From Streptosporangium amethystogenes (GTDB taxonomy: Bacteria; Actinomycetota; Actinomycetes; Streptosporangiales; Streptosporangiaceae), in assembly GCF_000721075.1 (NCBI RefSeq), contig NZ_JOEQ01000011.1, positions 1 to 64,000 of the forward strand: 64,000 bases of DNA, given 5' to 3'. Position 1 is the stretch's first letter, and the number at the start of each line of letters is the position of its first letter. Below are positions 16,829-24,268 of this stretch, one piece after another. The notes beneath the pieces were generated by a model that did not search any database, had not been told where the DNA came from, and worked only from the letters and a program-made list of their open reading frames with translations. A program made the position numbers and the translations under genes.

Positions 16829-17926
16829 ATGATCCGTAGGTTTCAGGTCGCGCTGCTGGCGTTCCTCACGACCGGTACCGTCGCCTTCGTGTTGCCAAAA
16901 TCCGAACCTGTGATCGCCGAGCCCCGTGTCCGCGAACCCATCGTCATCGGCCACCGGGGCGCCAGTGCGCATCGGCCCGAGCACACCCTGCTCTCGTACG
17001 AGGCGGCCATCGCGCTCGGCGCCGACTACATCGAGCCCGACCTGGTCGCGACCAAGGACCACGTGCTGGTCGCCAGGCACGAGAACGAGATCGGCGGCAC
17101 CACGGACGTCGAGAGTCATCCCGAGTTCGCGGACCGCCGCACCACCAAGACCGTCAACGGCCGCTCGATCACCGGCTGGTTCACCGAGGATTTCACGCTC
17201 GCCGAGCTGAAGACCCTCAGGGCCGAGGAGCGCATCCCCGACCTGCGCCCGGGAAACACCGTCTTCAACGGCCTCGCGGAGATCCCCACCTTCGACGAGG
17301 TGGTCGAGCTGGCGCGGCGGCACGGGGTCGGGGTCTACCCGGAGACCAAGAGCCCGAGCTACTTCGACTCCATCGGCCTCCCCCTGGAGGGGCCGCTGCT
17401 GGAGGTGCTCGGCAGGCACGGCTGGAGCAGGAGCGGCGCCCCGGTCTTCATCCAGTCCTTCGAGACCGCCAACCTGCGTGAGCTGAGCAAGAGGACGGAG
17501 CTGCCGCTGATCCAGCTGATCACCGCCGGTGGCGCCCCGTACGACTGGATCGCGGCCGGAGATCCGCGCACCTACGACACCATGATCACCCCCGCGGGGC
17601 TGCGTGAGGTGGCCGGTTACGCGGACGGGGTCGGCGTCGACACCCGGCGGATCGTGCCGGCGGGACCCGACGGCCGCCTCCTGCCGCCCACCACGTTCGT
17701 CCGGGACGCCCACGAGGCGGGACTGAAGGTGCACGCCTGGACCGTCAGGAACGAGAACTCACACCTTCCGCTGGACTTCCGGCTGGGCAACCCGGCCAGC
17801 CCGGCCTTCTCCCGGGCCACGGGGGACGTGATGGGCTGGCTGGAGCGGCTCTACCGGCTCGGCCTGGACGGCGTCTTCGCCGACGACCCGGGCATGGCCA
17901 GGGCGGTGCGGGAGCGGGTGTTCTGA
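16829..17926 (+). CDS. glpQ: Secreted glycerophosphodiester phosphodiesterase
   Basis: 365 residues from ATG 16829. An N-terminal signal sequence (IRRFQVALLAFLTTGTVAFV) suggests export. The GDPD fold shows the catalytic IGHRGASAHRPEHTLLSYE (His42, Arg43), YIEPDLV (Glu69, Asp71) and His84 in VARHEN. The insert with GLAEIPTFDEVVELARRHGV and YPETKSP is typical of GlpQ. It hydrolyses glycerophosphodiesters to glycerol-3-phosphate plus alcohol. Codons upstream of 16829 in the frame would hide the signal peptide, so the later start is preferred. Convergent with the next gene across a strong terminator. Confidence 0.88.
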   Translation: MIRRFQVALLAFLTTGTVAFVLPKSEPVIAEPRVREPIVIGHRGASAHRPEHTLLSYEAAIALGADYIEPDLVATKDHVLVARHENEIGGTTDVESHPEFADRRTTKTVNGRSITGWFTEDFTLAELKTLRAEERIPDLRPGNTVFNGLAEIPTFDEVVELARRHGVGVYPETKSPSYFDSIGLPLEGPLLEVLGRHGWSRSGAPVFIQSFETANLRELSKRTELPLIQLITAGGAPYDWIAAGDPRTYDTMITPAGLREVAGYADGVGVDTRRIVPAGPDGRLLPPTTFVRDAHEAGLKVHAWTVRNENSHLPLDFRLGNPASPAFSRATGDVMGWLERLYRLGLDGVFADDPGMARAVRERVF

Positions 17927-17936
17927 CCCGCGGCGT

Positions 17937-17984
17937 ACCGCCCCGGGTGCGGCTCCCGGCCGAGGAAGCCGCACCCGGGGCGGT
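17937..17984. terminator. Bidirectional hairpin terminator
   Basis: 17-bp perfect stem (arms 17937-17953 and 17968-17984) with a 14-base loop, exactly between the convergent glpQ and monooxygenase genes. Very GC-rich, no long T tract. Confidence 0.7.
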
Positions 17985-19561
17985 CACCGCGGCGGTCGGT
18001 CCGTGACGGTCGTGTAGAGGTCCGCGGCCAGATCCTTGTCCTCCCGGGGATCGAACGGCCTGATCGCGGCGATGTGCCCGTCGGGCCGTAGCAGCACCAG
18101 CGTGTCATCGGGAACGCCGAACCGGCGGCGGACCCGCTCGCCCGGATCCACCAGGAGCCGGTCCCGCAGCTCCGAGCCCGGGGACGTGTCCCACCTGCTG
18201 ACCACGTACCGCCGGAGCGCGGGGGTGTCGGCGGGAGGGATCCTGGGTGCCCGCCGGGCGTCGGTGAAGTGGAGCGCGACGAAGGAGTCCGCGCACAGGT
18301 CGTGCAGGTACGCTTGCCCGGCGGGGCCGAACAGCGGCAGGTCCGGAACACGGTCGCCGAGGAGCACCGGCGCGGGGGTGTCGCCGGTCTTGACCATGCC
18401 CCAGTCGCCGCTGCCGTCCACGTCGAGCCGTACTCCCAGCAGCGTGCGGGTCTGGGCGGTTCCCCAGCCTCCGTCCTGGATGGACCTGACGCCGTCATCC
18501 CGGTGGGCCATGCCGGCGCGGGCCGCCTCGGCCATCCTGCCCGAGCCCAGGGAGGCCACCGGCAGCTGCTCGCGCTCGTACTCGTCGAGCAGCCGGTCAC
18601 CGGCCCATCCTCGCGACACCCACGCCAGGCGCCAGGCCAGGTTCGAGATGTCCAGCGCCCCGGTGTTGAGGCCGAGGGCCCACATCGGGGTGATCAGGTG
18701 GGCGGCGTCCCCGAGCAGGAAGACCCGCCGCTCCCGCCAGTGGCTCGCGATCCGGTGGTGCACCCGGTAGACGTTGGTGTCGACCAGCCGGGTGGGGCCC
18801 ACATCCCCGAGGAAGCACAGGGCCCGCTGGTACAGCTCCGCCCCGTCCGGATCCGGCGCGTCCGGGGTGAGCGGGTAGACGAAGCGCCAGCAGTGCGGCA
18901 GCCGTACCACGACCACCCACTCCCGCGGATCGGAGAAGTAGGCCAGGTAGGGGTAGTCGCGCGGGGTGGCGATGTCGAGGTCGGCCTCCAGGTCGACCAG
19001 GGCGTACCGCTCGTCCAAGGTACGGCCCTCGACACTCACGCCGAGCGTCCCCCGGATGGCCGACCGACCGCCGTCGCAGCCCAGCAGGTAGGACCCGCGG
19101 ACCGTCCGCGGTCCCGACGCCGTCTCGGCGTGCACCGCCACCCCCGCGGAGTCCTGCTCGAAACCGGTCACCCGGTGGCCCATCCGCAGGGCGCCCGGCG
19201 CTCGGCGCTCCAGTTCGTCGCGGAGCACCGGCTCCAGATGGTGCTGCGGGATGTTGGCGATGAAGGGGAACCGGGTGTCGGTGGCCAGCGCGTCCATGAG
19301 CACCCGGAATTTGGGCAGGTTCGTGGAGCGGTCGAACTCGCCGATCTCGTCGACGCGCAGCGCGGCGCGGAGCACCGGGGGCAGCGCGCCGTACCGGTGC
19401 AGGATCTCCAGGGTGCGGGTGAGCAACGAGCCGGCCCTGGTATCCGGCGACAACCTCTCGTCCTCCTCAAGCACCACGACCGGGAGCCCGTGGTGGACCA
19501 GGCCGAGTGCGGTGATGAGCCCGACGGGGCCCGCACCGGCCACGACGACCGGGTCAGCCAT
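17984..19561 (-). CDS. FAD-dependent aromatic-ring monooxygenase (PheA/TfdB type)
   Basis: 525 residues. N-terminal FAD-binding VVVAGAGPVGLITALGLVHH, the DG motif region GCDGGRSAIRGTLGV, the second FAD motif VFLLGDAAHLITPMWALGLN and a C-terminal thioredoxin-like extension, as in phenol hydroxylase-like enzymes and polyketide hydroxylases. It would use NAD(P)H and O2 to hydroxylate an aromatic or related substrate. It is the last gene of a leftward operon with a cupin (8-base overlap) and an NMT1-type ABC importer, so the substrate is probably imported. Exact substrate unknown. Confidence 0.88.
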   Translation of the reverse strand: MADPVVVAGAGPVGLITALGLVHHGLPVVVLEEDERLSPDTRAGSLLTRTLEILHRYGALPPVLRAALRVDEIGEFDRSTNLPKFRVLMDALATDTRFPFIANIPQHHLEPVLRDELERRAPGALRMGHRVTGFEQDSAGVAVHAETASGPRTVRGSYLLGCDGGRSAIRGTLGVSVEGRTLDERYALVDLEADLDIATPRDYPYLAYFSDPREWVVVVRLPHCWRFVYPLTPDAPDPDGAELYQRALCFLGDVGPTRLVDTNVYRVHHRIASHWRERRVFLLGDAAHLITPMWALGLNTGALDISNLAWRLAWVSRGWAGDRLLDEYEREQLPVASLGSGRMAEAARAGMAHRDDGVRSIQDGGWGTAQTRTLLGVRLDVDGSGDWGMVKTGDTPAPVLLGDRVPDLPLFGPAGQAYLHDLCADSFVALHFTDARRAPRIPPADTPALRRYVVSRWDTSPGSELRDRLLVDPGERVRRRFGVPDDTLVLLRPDGHIAAIRPFDPREDKDLAADLYTTVTDRPPR

Positions 19562-19871
19562 TCTTCAGCTCCACCAGGCGTGAGACGTACCTGGTCTCTC
19601 CCACGTTCCGCAGCAGGTGCACCGCGCCGGGATCTCTGAAGACCACCGACCCCTGCGGCTCCGGTGCGTCGATCAGCTGCCCGTCGGCGGTCTCGATGAC
19701 ATTGACGGCCTCCTCGACCGCGACGACCAGATAGGGATGGTCGTGCCGGTGCAGGGGCTGGATCTCGCCCGGTTCGAGCTCGATATGCCAGACCCTGACC
19801 AGGTCGTTCTCGAAGACGACGTACTGGCCGACCGGGGCGAGTCCGTCCTCGCCCGTCTCCAGATCACTCAT
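19554..19871 (-). CDS. Small single-domain cupin
   Basis: 105 residues. Cupin motif 1 is visible as PGEIQPLHRHDHPYLVVAVE and motif 2 as DPGAVHLLRNVG, with three His that could bind a metal. Small cupins of this type act as isomerases, dioxygenases or binding proteins. Its position between the ABC permease and the monooxygenase, overlapping the latter, points to a role in the same catabolic pathway. Confidence 0.8.
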   Translation of the reverse strand: MSDLETGEDGLAPVGQYVVFENDLVRVWHIELEPGEIQPLHRHDHPYLVVAVEEAVNVIETADGQLIDAPEPQGSVVFRDPGAVHLLRNVGETRYVSRLVELKNG

Positions 19872-19881
19872 GGGACACCTT

Positions 19882-20631
19882 TCAGGCGGTGGTCTCCCGC
19901 GCCCACGGCAGCAGGAGATGTTCGAGCGCGGCCAGGATGTAGAACAGCGCGATGCTCATCGCGCCGAGCAGGGCCATCGCGGCGAACGCCAGCGCGGTGT
20001 CCGCGGCGGCGCCGGACTGGACGATGACGTAGCCGAGGCCGGCCTCGGCGCCGACGAACTCACCGATCACCGCGCCGATGACGGCCAGCGAGATCGCGAC
20101 CTTCAGTCCCACGAAGATCTGCGGCAGGGCGTGGGGGAATCGCACCTGGAGGAAGGAACGTGCCCAACCCGCCCGGAGCGACCTGCTCAGCTCGATGAGT
20201 TCGGCGGGGGTGGAGCGCAGGCCGGTGGCCGTGGAGATCACGATGGGGAAGAAACAGACCAGGAAGACCATGACCACTTTGGGGAGCTGACCGAACCCCA
20301 TCCACACGACCAGGATCGGCGCGACGGCGACCTTGGGCACCGCGTTGACGGCGATCAGCAGCGGGTAGACGCTCTGCTCGACGGTCCGGAAGGTGGCGAT
20401 CAGAACGGCGATCAGCACGCCGGCCGCCACGGCGAGCGCGTAGCCCAGCAGCGTCTCGGCCAGCGTCACCCAGGTCTGGTCGAGCAGATAGCCGCCGTGC
20501 TCGCCGAAGACCGCGAGCACGTCCGGAGGTGCGGGCAGGATGTACGGCGGGATGCCGAAGGCGACCGTGGCCAGCCACCACGCCGCCACGGCCAGCGCCG
20601 TACCGGCCAGGGGAGGTGCCCAGTTCCTCAT
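19882..20631 (-). CDS. ABC transporter permease, SsuC/TauC/NMT1-importer type
   Basis: 249 residues with six predicted membrane helices and the BPD_transp_1 core: LAETLLGYALAVAAGVLIAV, then the EAA-like loop near SLRAGWARSFLQVRFPHALPQ. ATG at 20631 overlaps the ATPase stop by four bases (ATGA). It forms the importer's membrane channel with the two genes before it. Members of this group import sulfonates, taurine, pyrimidine precursors or aromatic acids. Confidence 0.9.
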   Translation of the reverse strand: MRNWAPPLAGTALAVAAWWLATVAFGIPPYILPAPPDVLAVFGEHGGYLLDQTWVTLAETLLGYALAVAAGVLIAVLIATFRTVEQSVYPLLIAVNAVPKVAVAPILVVWMGFGQLPKVVMVFLVCFFPIVISTATGLRSTPAELIELSRSLRAGWARSFLQVRFPHALPQIFVGLKVAISLAVIGAVIGEFVGAEAGLGYVIVQSGAAADTALAFAAMALLGAMSIALFYILAALEHLLLPWARETTA

Positions 20632-21383
20632 CGGGCGGATCCCCTCGTCCGCTCGACGAGCAGCGAGCGCAACTCGGCACCGTACCCGGCCAGTCGCTCC
20701 CCGAGGGATCGCGGCCGGGGTACGTCGATCTCCACGATCTTCCTGACCCTGCCGGGCCGAGCGCTGAGCACCACGACCCGGTCGGCGAGCAGCACCGCCT
20801 CCTCGATGGAGTGGGTGACGAGGACGGTCGTGGTGGTGTTCTCCAGCTGGATCCGCTGGAGCTCGGCGGAGAGCTCCTCGCGGGTGAGCGCGTCCAGCGC
20901 GGAGAACGGCTCGTCCATGAGCATGACCTTCGGCTCGCAGATCAGTGACCTGCACAGGGCCACCCGCTGCTGCATCCCGCCCGACAGCTCGTGCGGGAGC
21001 CGCCGCTCGAAACCCTCCAGCCCGGCCAGGTTCAGCAGTTCGCGCGCCCGGTCCAGATGGGCGGCCTTGGACCTGCCGAGGAACTCCACCGGCAGCAGTA
21101 CGTTGCCGAGGACCGTCCGCCACGGGAGCAGGGCGGGCCGCTGGAACATGAGGCTGACATCGGGACGCGGCCCGGTCACCGGCTCTCCGGCGACCCGCAC
21201 CTGCCCGCCGGTCGCCGGGATGAGACCCGCGATCAGGCGCAGCAGCGTCGACTTCCCGCAGCCCGAACGACCGATCACGGCCACCGACTCGTGCTCGCGC
21301 ACCCGCAGGTCGATTCCCTGCAGCGCTGTCACCGCCCCGGACCTGCCCGGGAACACGCGGGACACCCCTGAGACCTCGATCAT
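20628..21383 (-). CDS. ABC transporter ATP-binding protein
   Basis: 251 residues. Walker A GRSGCGKST, Q loop FQRPALLPWRTVLGNVLLP, signature LSGGMQQRVALCRSL, Walker B VMLMDEPFSALD and H loop VTHSIEEAVLLAD are all intact. The PALLPW and GMQQR forms are usual in nitrate/taurine/NMT1-type importers. It lies between the binding-protein and permease genes, with 1-base and overlapping junctions, so translation is coupled. Confidence 0.92.
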   Translation of the reverse strand: MIEVSGVSRVFPGRSGAVTALQGIDLRVREHESVAVIGRSGCGKSTLLRLIAGLIPATGGQVRVAGEPVTGPRPDVSLMFQRPALLPWRTVLGNVLLPVEFLGRSKAAHLDRARELLNLAGLEGFERRLPHELSGGMQQRVALCRSLICEPKVMLMDEPFSALDALTREELSAELQRIQLENTTTTVLVTHSIEEAVLLADRVVVLSARPGRVRKIVEIDVPRPRSLGERLAGYGAELRSLLVERTRGSAR

Positions 21384-21384
21384 G

Positions 21385-22413
21385 TCAGGATCCGGGGGTC
21401 AGACCGAAGGTGACGATGTCAGAGGGTTTGAAACCGGGCGGGACCACCTTGGCGTCTTCGAGGATGGCGATGACGGCGGCCACGCGGCTCTCGTCCAGGG
21501 CGCCCACCGGCACCCCGGCTTCTGACGACCTGACGAAGGCGGCCATCTCCCGCAGTTCCGCGGCAGCGGTGACCGGGTTCTGGGTCGGCTGGTACTTCTT
21601 CAGGATCTCTCCGGTCTCGTCCGGGTGGTCGACGGCGTACTCCAGTCCCTTGAGCAGGGCGTCCCGGAACCTCTTCACCAGGTCCGGCTGCTCGGTCGCC
21701 ATCTTCACGGTGGTGGTGAGGATGTTGCCGTACATCTCCTTGATGTGGTCGCTGTAGGGCAGGACCACGGCCTTGCGCCCCTGAGCGGCCTGTTCGATGG
21801 TCGGCCTGCCCACCACGAACTGGCCGATGGCGTCCACCTCTCCGGAGGCCAGCAGTTGCGGGAGCGACGGCGGCGGCGCCGGGACGAAGGTGACCTTGGC
21901 CGGGTCGATCCCGGCGGCCTTGGCGTACGCGGGGAAGACGAGCTTGACGGCCGAGCCCGGCGGGTCGGCGACCTTCTTGCCCTCCAGGTCCTTGGGCGCC
22001 GAGATGCCCGCGCCGTCCAGGGCGATGACGGCGGTGAGCGAACGCTGGTGGATCGCCGCCACCCCGGTGACCGGCATCTTCTGCCCGGCCAGGGTGACGA
22101 TGGAGCCGGTCAGGTCGGTGATCCCGAAGTCGGCCTGGCCACTCGCGATCAGCTTGAGGCTGTCGGCCGTGCCGCTGCCCGGCTTGATGGCGACGTCGAA
22201 CCCCGCGTCCTTGAAATACCCCTTCTCCAGGGCGACGTAGGCGTAGGAGTCCCGCCCGAAGACGTTGAACGATGTCAGGTAGTTGATTTTCGTCGTCGCG
22301 GCGGATGCGGCGGGCGCGCCGGTCTCCGGACGAGTGCCGGCACCCGTGCACGCACTCGTGAGGAGGACGGACAGTGCGATCAGAGAGCCGCGGACGATGC
22401 TTTGGGTACTCAC
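21385..22413 (-). CDS. NMT1/THI5-like ABC substrate-binding lipoprotein
   Basis: 342 residues. Signal peptide with lipobox LTSAC (Cys22). The mature part has the NMT1-type layout: INYLTSFNVFGRDSYAYVAL, then EKGYFKDAGFDVAIKPGSGT and LIASGQADFGITDLTG. GTG at 22413 has AAGGGAAC just upstream. A perfect 22-bp inverted repeat sits directly before the ribosome site (22423-22469), which could control this gene separately. Substrate unknown; relatives bind pyrimidine precursors, sulfonates or aromatic carboxylates. Confidence 0.88.
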   Translation of the reverse strand: MSTQSIVRGSLIALSVLLTSACTGAGTRPETGAPAASAATTKINYLTSFNVFGRDSYAYVALEKGYFKDAGFDVAIKPGSGTADSLKLIASGQADFGITDLTGSIVTLAGQKMPVTGVAAIHQRSLTAVIALDGAGISAPKDLEGKKVADPPGSAVKLVFPAYAKAAGIDPAKVTFVPAPPPSLPQLLASGEVDAIGQFVVGRPTIEQAAQGRKAVVLPYSDHIKEMYGNILTTTVKMATEQPDLVKRFRDALLKGLEYAVDHPDETGEILKKYQPTQNPVTAAAELREMAAFVRSSEAGVPVGALDESRVAAVIAILEDAKVVPPGFKPSDIVTFGLTPGS

Positions 22414-22422
22414 TGTTCCCTT

Positions 22423-22469
22423 CTGTTGTCAGGCTTGATCAAAACCTTTTTGATCAAGCCTGACAACAG
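22423..22469. repeat. Perfect 22-bp inverted repeat with 3-base spacer
   Basis: Arms 22423-22444 and 22448-22469 are exact reverse complements around CCT. Each arm contains the inner palindrome TTGATCAA. The transcribed RNA would form one long hairpin ending 9 bases before the binding-protein start codon, with the ribosome site directly after it. No T tract follows, so it is a poor terminator. It could be an operator, an RNA control element or a mobile-element scar. Confidence 0.85.
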
Positions 22470-22526
22470 TCGGGAGTTACCTTGACGTCAAATCTTCACC
22501 GGAGTCCGAGGCTCTCCGGCTCCTCC

Positions 22527-23045
22527 TCAGGCGACCTCGACCATCTGCTCGGCGTCGTCCAGCGGGCGCAGTTCGTCGGCGTAGCTGACCGAGACGCGGC
22601 GCATCACGCCGCTGTCACTGATCGAGTACTGGCCGAGGCGCCAGAGCGGCGGTGAGTAGGCGTGGATCGAGACACTGCCGTGCACCGCGCCGTTCAGCCG
22701 GTGGATGTGGTCGGGGCCGAAGGAGAAGGACTCACCCTCGGAGATCACGGTCTCCAGGTGTTCGCCGCCGATCCGGGGGTTGCACTCCAGCAGAGTCCCG
22801 GCCACCACCCGGACCGCGCCGGAGGAGGTGTCGTGGTCGTGCCAGCCGGTGTCGTCCTCGGGCCGCCAGCACAGTAGCCAGATGTCGACGTGGGAGTCAC
22901 GGTAGAGGGAGGCGTAGTGGCGGCCCCCCTCCTCAGGGAACTCGACCTGGTTCTCCCACCGCGAGGGGTCGGCGGCCAGTTCGTTGACCAGGTTGAGCAG
23001 CTCGCGTCGGTCGAGGACACGGGCGGGCAGGGCCTCGTAGCTCAT
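22527..23045 (-). CDS. Cysteine dioxygenase-like cupin
   Basis: 172 residues. The CDO_I core is visible: WLLCWRPEDDTGWHDHDTSS with His69 and His71, and FSFGPDHIHRLNG with the third metal His, then HAYSPPLWRLGQY containing the Tyr that is catalytic in cysteine dioxygenases. The enzyme would use Fe(II) and O2 to oxidise a thiol to a sulfinate. Its company (NMT1/sulfonate-like importer, amidohydrolase, monooxygenase) hints at a sulfur-containing organic compound. The substrate need not be cysteine. Its start overlaps a micro-ORF by ATGA. Confidence 0.82.
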   Translation of the reverse strand: MSYEALPARVLDRRELLNLVNELAADPSRWENQVEFPEEGGRHYASLYRDSHVDIWLLCWRPEDDTGWHDHDTSSGAVRVVAGTLLECNPRIGGEHLETVISEGESFSFGPDHIHRLNGAVHGSVSIHAYSPPLWRLGQYSISDSGVMRRVSVSYADELRPLDDAEQMVEVA

Positions 23046-23161
23046 GAGGACTCGCCGCCGAACGGCTTGGCGCCGCCGCTGTTCACTCGTGTGGCGCTCT
23101 CGCCGCTCGGGGCCGTCGTCGCCGGGAGCGCACAGCTCTCGCGGCCCTGGGACTGGTTCAC
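23042..23161 (-). CDS. 39-residue micro-ORF coupled on both sides
   Basis: GTG at 23161 overlaps the amidohydrolase stop (GTGA), and the TGA at 23042-23044 overlaps the dioxygenase start (ATGA). GGAAGGAG lies 8 bases before its GTG. The peptide has one Cys (residue 10), many Ser/Gly/Ala residues and a C-terminus PFGGESS. No family recognised, no membrane segment. It could be a functional small protein, a precursor peptide, or only a device to carry ribosomes across the gap. Confidence 0.6.
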   Translation of the reverse strand: MNQSQGRESCALPATTAPSGESATRVNSGGAKPFGGESS

Positions 23162-24069
23162 TGACGCGACTCCTTCCGGTTCAACAGACGGTTGGGATTG
23201 GTGACCGCGATGGCGTGCCAGGCGGCGTCGCCGAGCCCGGGGTCCGGGGCGGTGGCATAGGGCTGGTCGGAACCGCTGACCACGACGTCGACGCCGAGCT
23301 CGCGGATGATCGCGTCGATGGCGCGCGGACCGTAGGAGGAGGTCTCCAGGAAGAGGCCGGGGTCGACCTGCCCCCGGCCCTCCCCGCCGCGGTTGGCCAG
23401 GCGCTCGGAGTGGAGCGGGGCCAGCCCGGCGAGCAGCGAGAAGCAGACCCGCAGGCGGGGGTGGCGGGCCCGGCCGAAGGCGGCGAAGGCGTACCAGGCG
23501 GCGTGCATCTGCTGCACGTACGGCACGACGGCGGGCCACCAGCCGGGCACCAGTGCCCCCTCGGGTTCCTCGGCTTCCGGGGCGGGGCCGGGGTGCACGA
23601 AGAGCGGCAGGTCGCGCTCGGTGAGCGCGTCGAGCAGTGGGGCGACCCCGGCCAGGCCGGCGGCGTCGCGTACGGCGGTCGCGGGCAGCTGGAGCCCGGC
23701 GAACCCCCGGGTGTCGAGGCTTTTGGCGAGTCTGTCCGGATCGATCTCGCTGAGGCAGGTCGCAGCCCAGGCACCGAACGGCGCGGGCAGGGCGAGGGCG
23801 TCCTCGTGGTAGGCGTCGATGATCGGCCAGGCCTCCCCGGGCGGCAGCGACTCGATGCCGAGCGGGCTGGACAGCGACACCAGGGCCAGGGCGAGGTCCG
23901 AGTTCAGCGCGAGGCGCGCGGCGAGGTCGTGGTCTGAGGGGTTGACCTGGTAGGGGGGCTCGCCGTCCGTGTGGAGGGTCCAGCCGTCGAGGCGGGGGGC
24001 GGCCGTACGGCGCCTGAGCGCGTCGACGAACGCGGGCGTCCACAGATGTTGGTGAACGTCGACGGTCAC
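23158..24069 (-). CDS. Amidohydrolase-family TIM-barrel hydrolase/decarboxylase
   Basis: 303 residues. It begins with the metal-binding DVHQHLWTP (His-x-His), has LPLFVHPGPAP in the middle and VVVSGSDQPYA with the conserved Asp near the end, as in ACMSD, 2-pyrone-4,6-dicarboxylate and gamma-resorcylate-type enzymes. Likely a metal-dependent hydrolysis or decarboxylation of a carboxylic acid. GTG at 24069 has GGGAGGAGG 6 bases upstream. It is the first gene of the operon and is divergent from a LacI regulator. Confidence 0.82.
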   Translation of the reverse strand: MTVDVHQHLWTPAFVDALRRRTAAPRLDGWTLHTDGEPPYQVNPSDHDLAARLALNSDLALALVSLSSPLGIESLPPGEAWPIIDAYHEDALALPAPFGAWAATCLSEIDPDRLAKSLDTRGFAGLQLPATAVRDAAGLAGVAPLLDALTERDLPLFVHPGPAPEAEEPEGALVPGWWPAVVPYVQQMHAAWYAFAAFGRARHPRLRVCFSLLAGLAPLHSERLANRGGEGRGQVDPGLFLETSSYGPRAIDAIIRELGVDVVVSGSDQPYATAPDPGLGDAAWHAIAVTNPNRLLNRKESRQ

Positions 24070-24103
24070 AACCGGCCTCCTCCCGGGCTATCGAGGTATT
24101 CCC

Positions 24104-24120
24104 TACCTAGAATATAGGTA
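24104..24120. promoter_or_regulatory. Inverted repeat TACCTA-N5-TAGGTA
   Basis: Six-base arms around GAATA, 35 bases upstream of the amidohydrolase start, where the promoter or first transcribed bases of the operon should lie. Binding protein unknown. Confidence 0.4.
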
Positions 24121-24153
24121 ACCACTCTCACCATGCTACATCCAACAGTGACA

Positions 24154-24187
24154 CGGTTCAGTGAACCGTTTCAGTGAACCGTTTCAC
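24154..24187. promoter_or_regulatory. Tandem LacI-type operators
   Basis: The 13-base unit TCAGTGAACCGTT occurs twice head to tail (24158-24170, 24171-24183), followed by TCAC. The array contains CGGTTCA-G-TGAACCG (24154-24168) and GTGAACCGTTTCAC (24174-24187), each close to a dyad. The latter is centred on CG, as LacI-family sites are. It lies between the divergent operon and the LacI gene. Confidence 0.6.
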
Positions 24188-24268
24188 CTCCTATTGTGTC
24201 AATACCTCCGGAAAGATGCGATCCGCTGTGGAGCGCGCCCCGGAGATCCTGGGGAATAGGCTGGTCCG

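Noticed and set aside
22423..22469. Inverted repeat as a rho-independent terminator for the cysteine-dioxygenase-like gene
   Set aside because: No T tract on either strand and the ribosome site of the next gene follows immediately, so termination here would silence the downstream importer.
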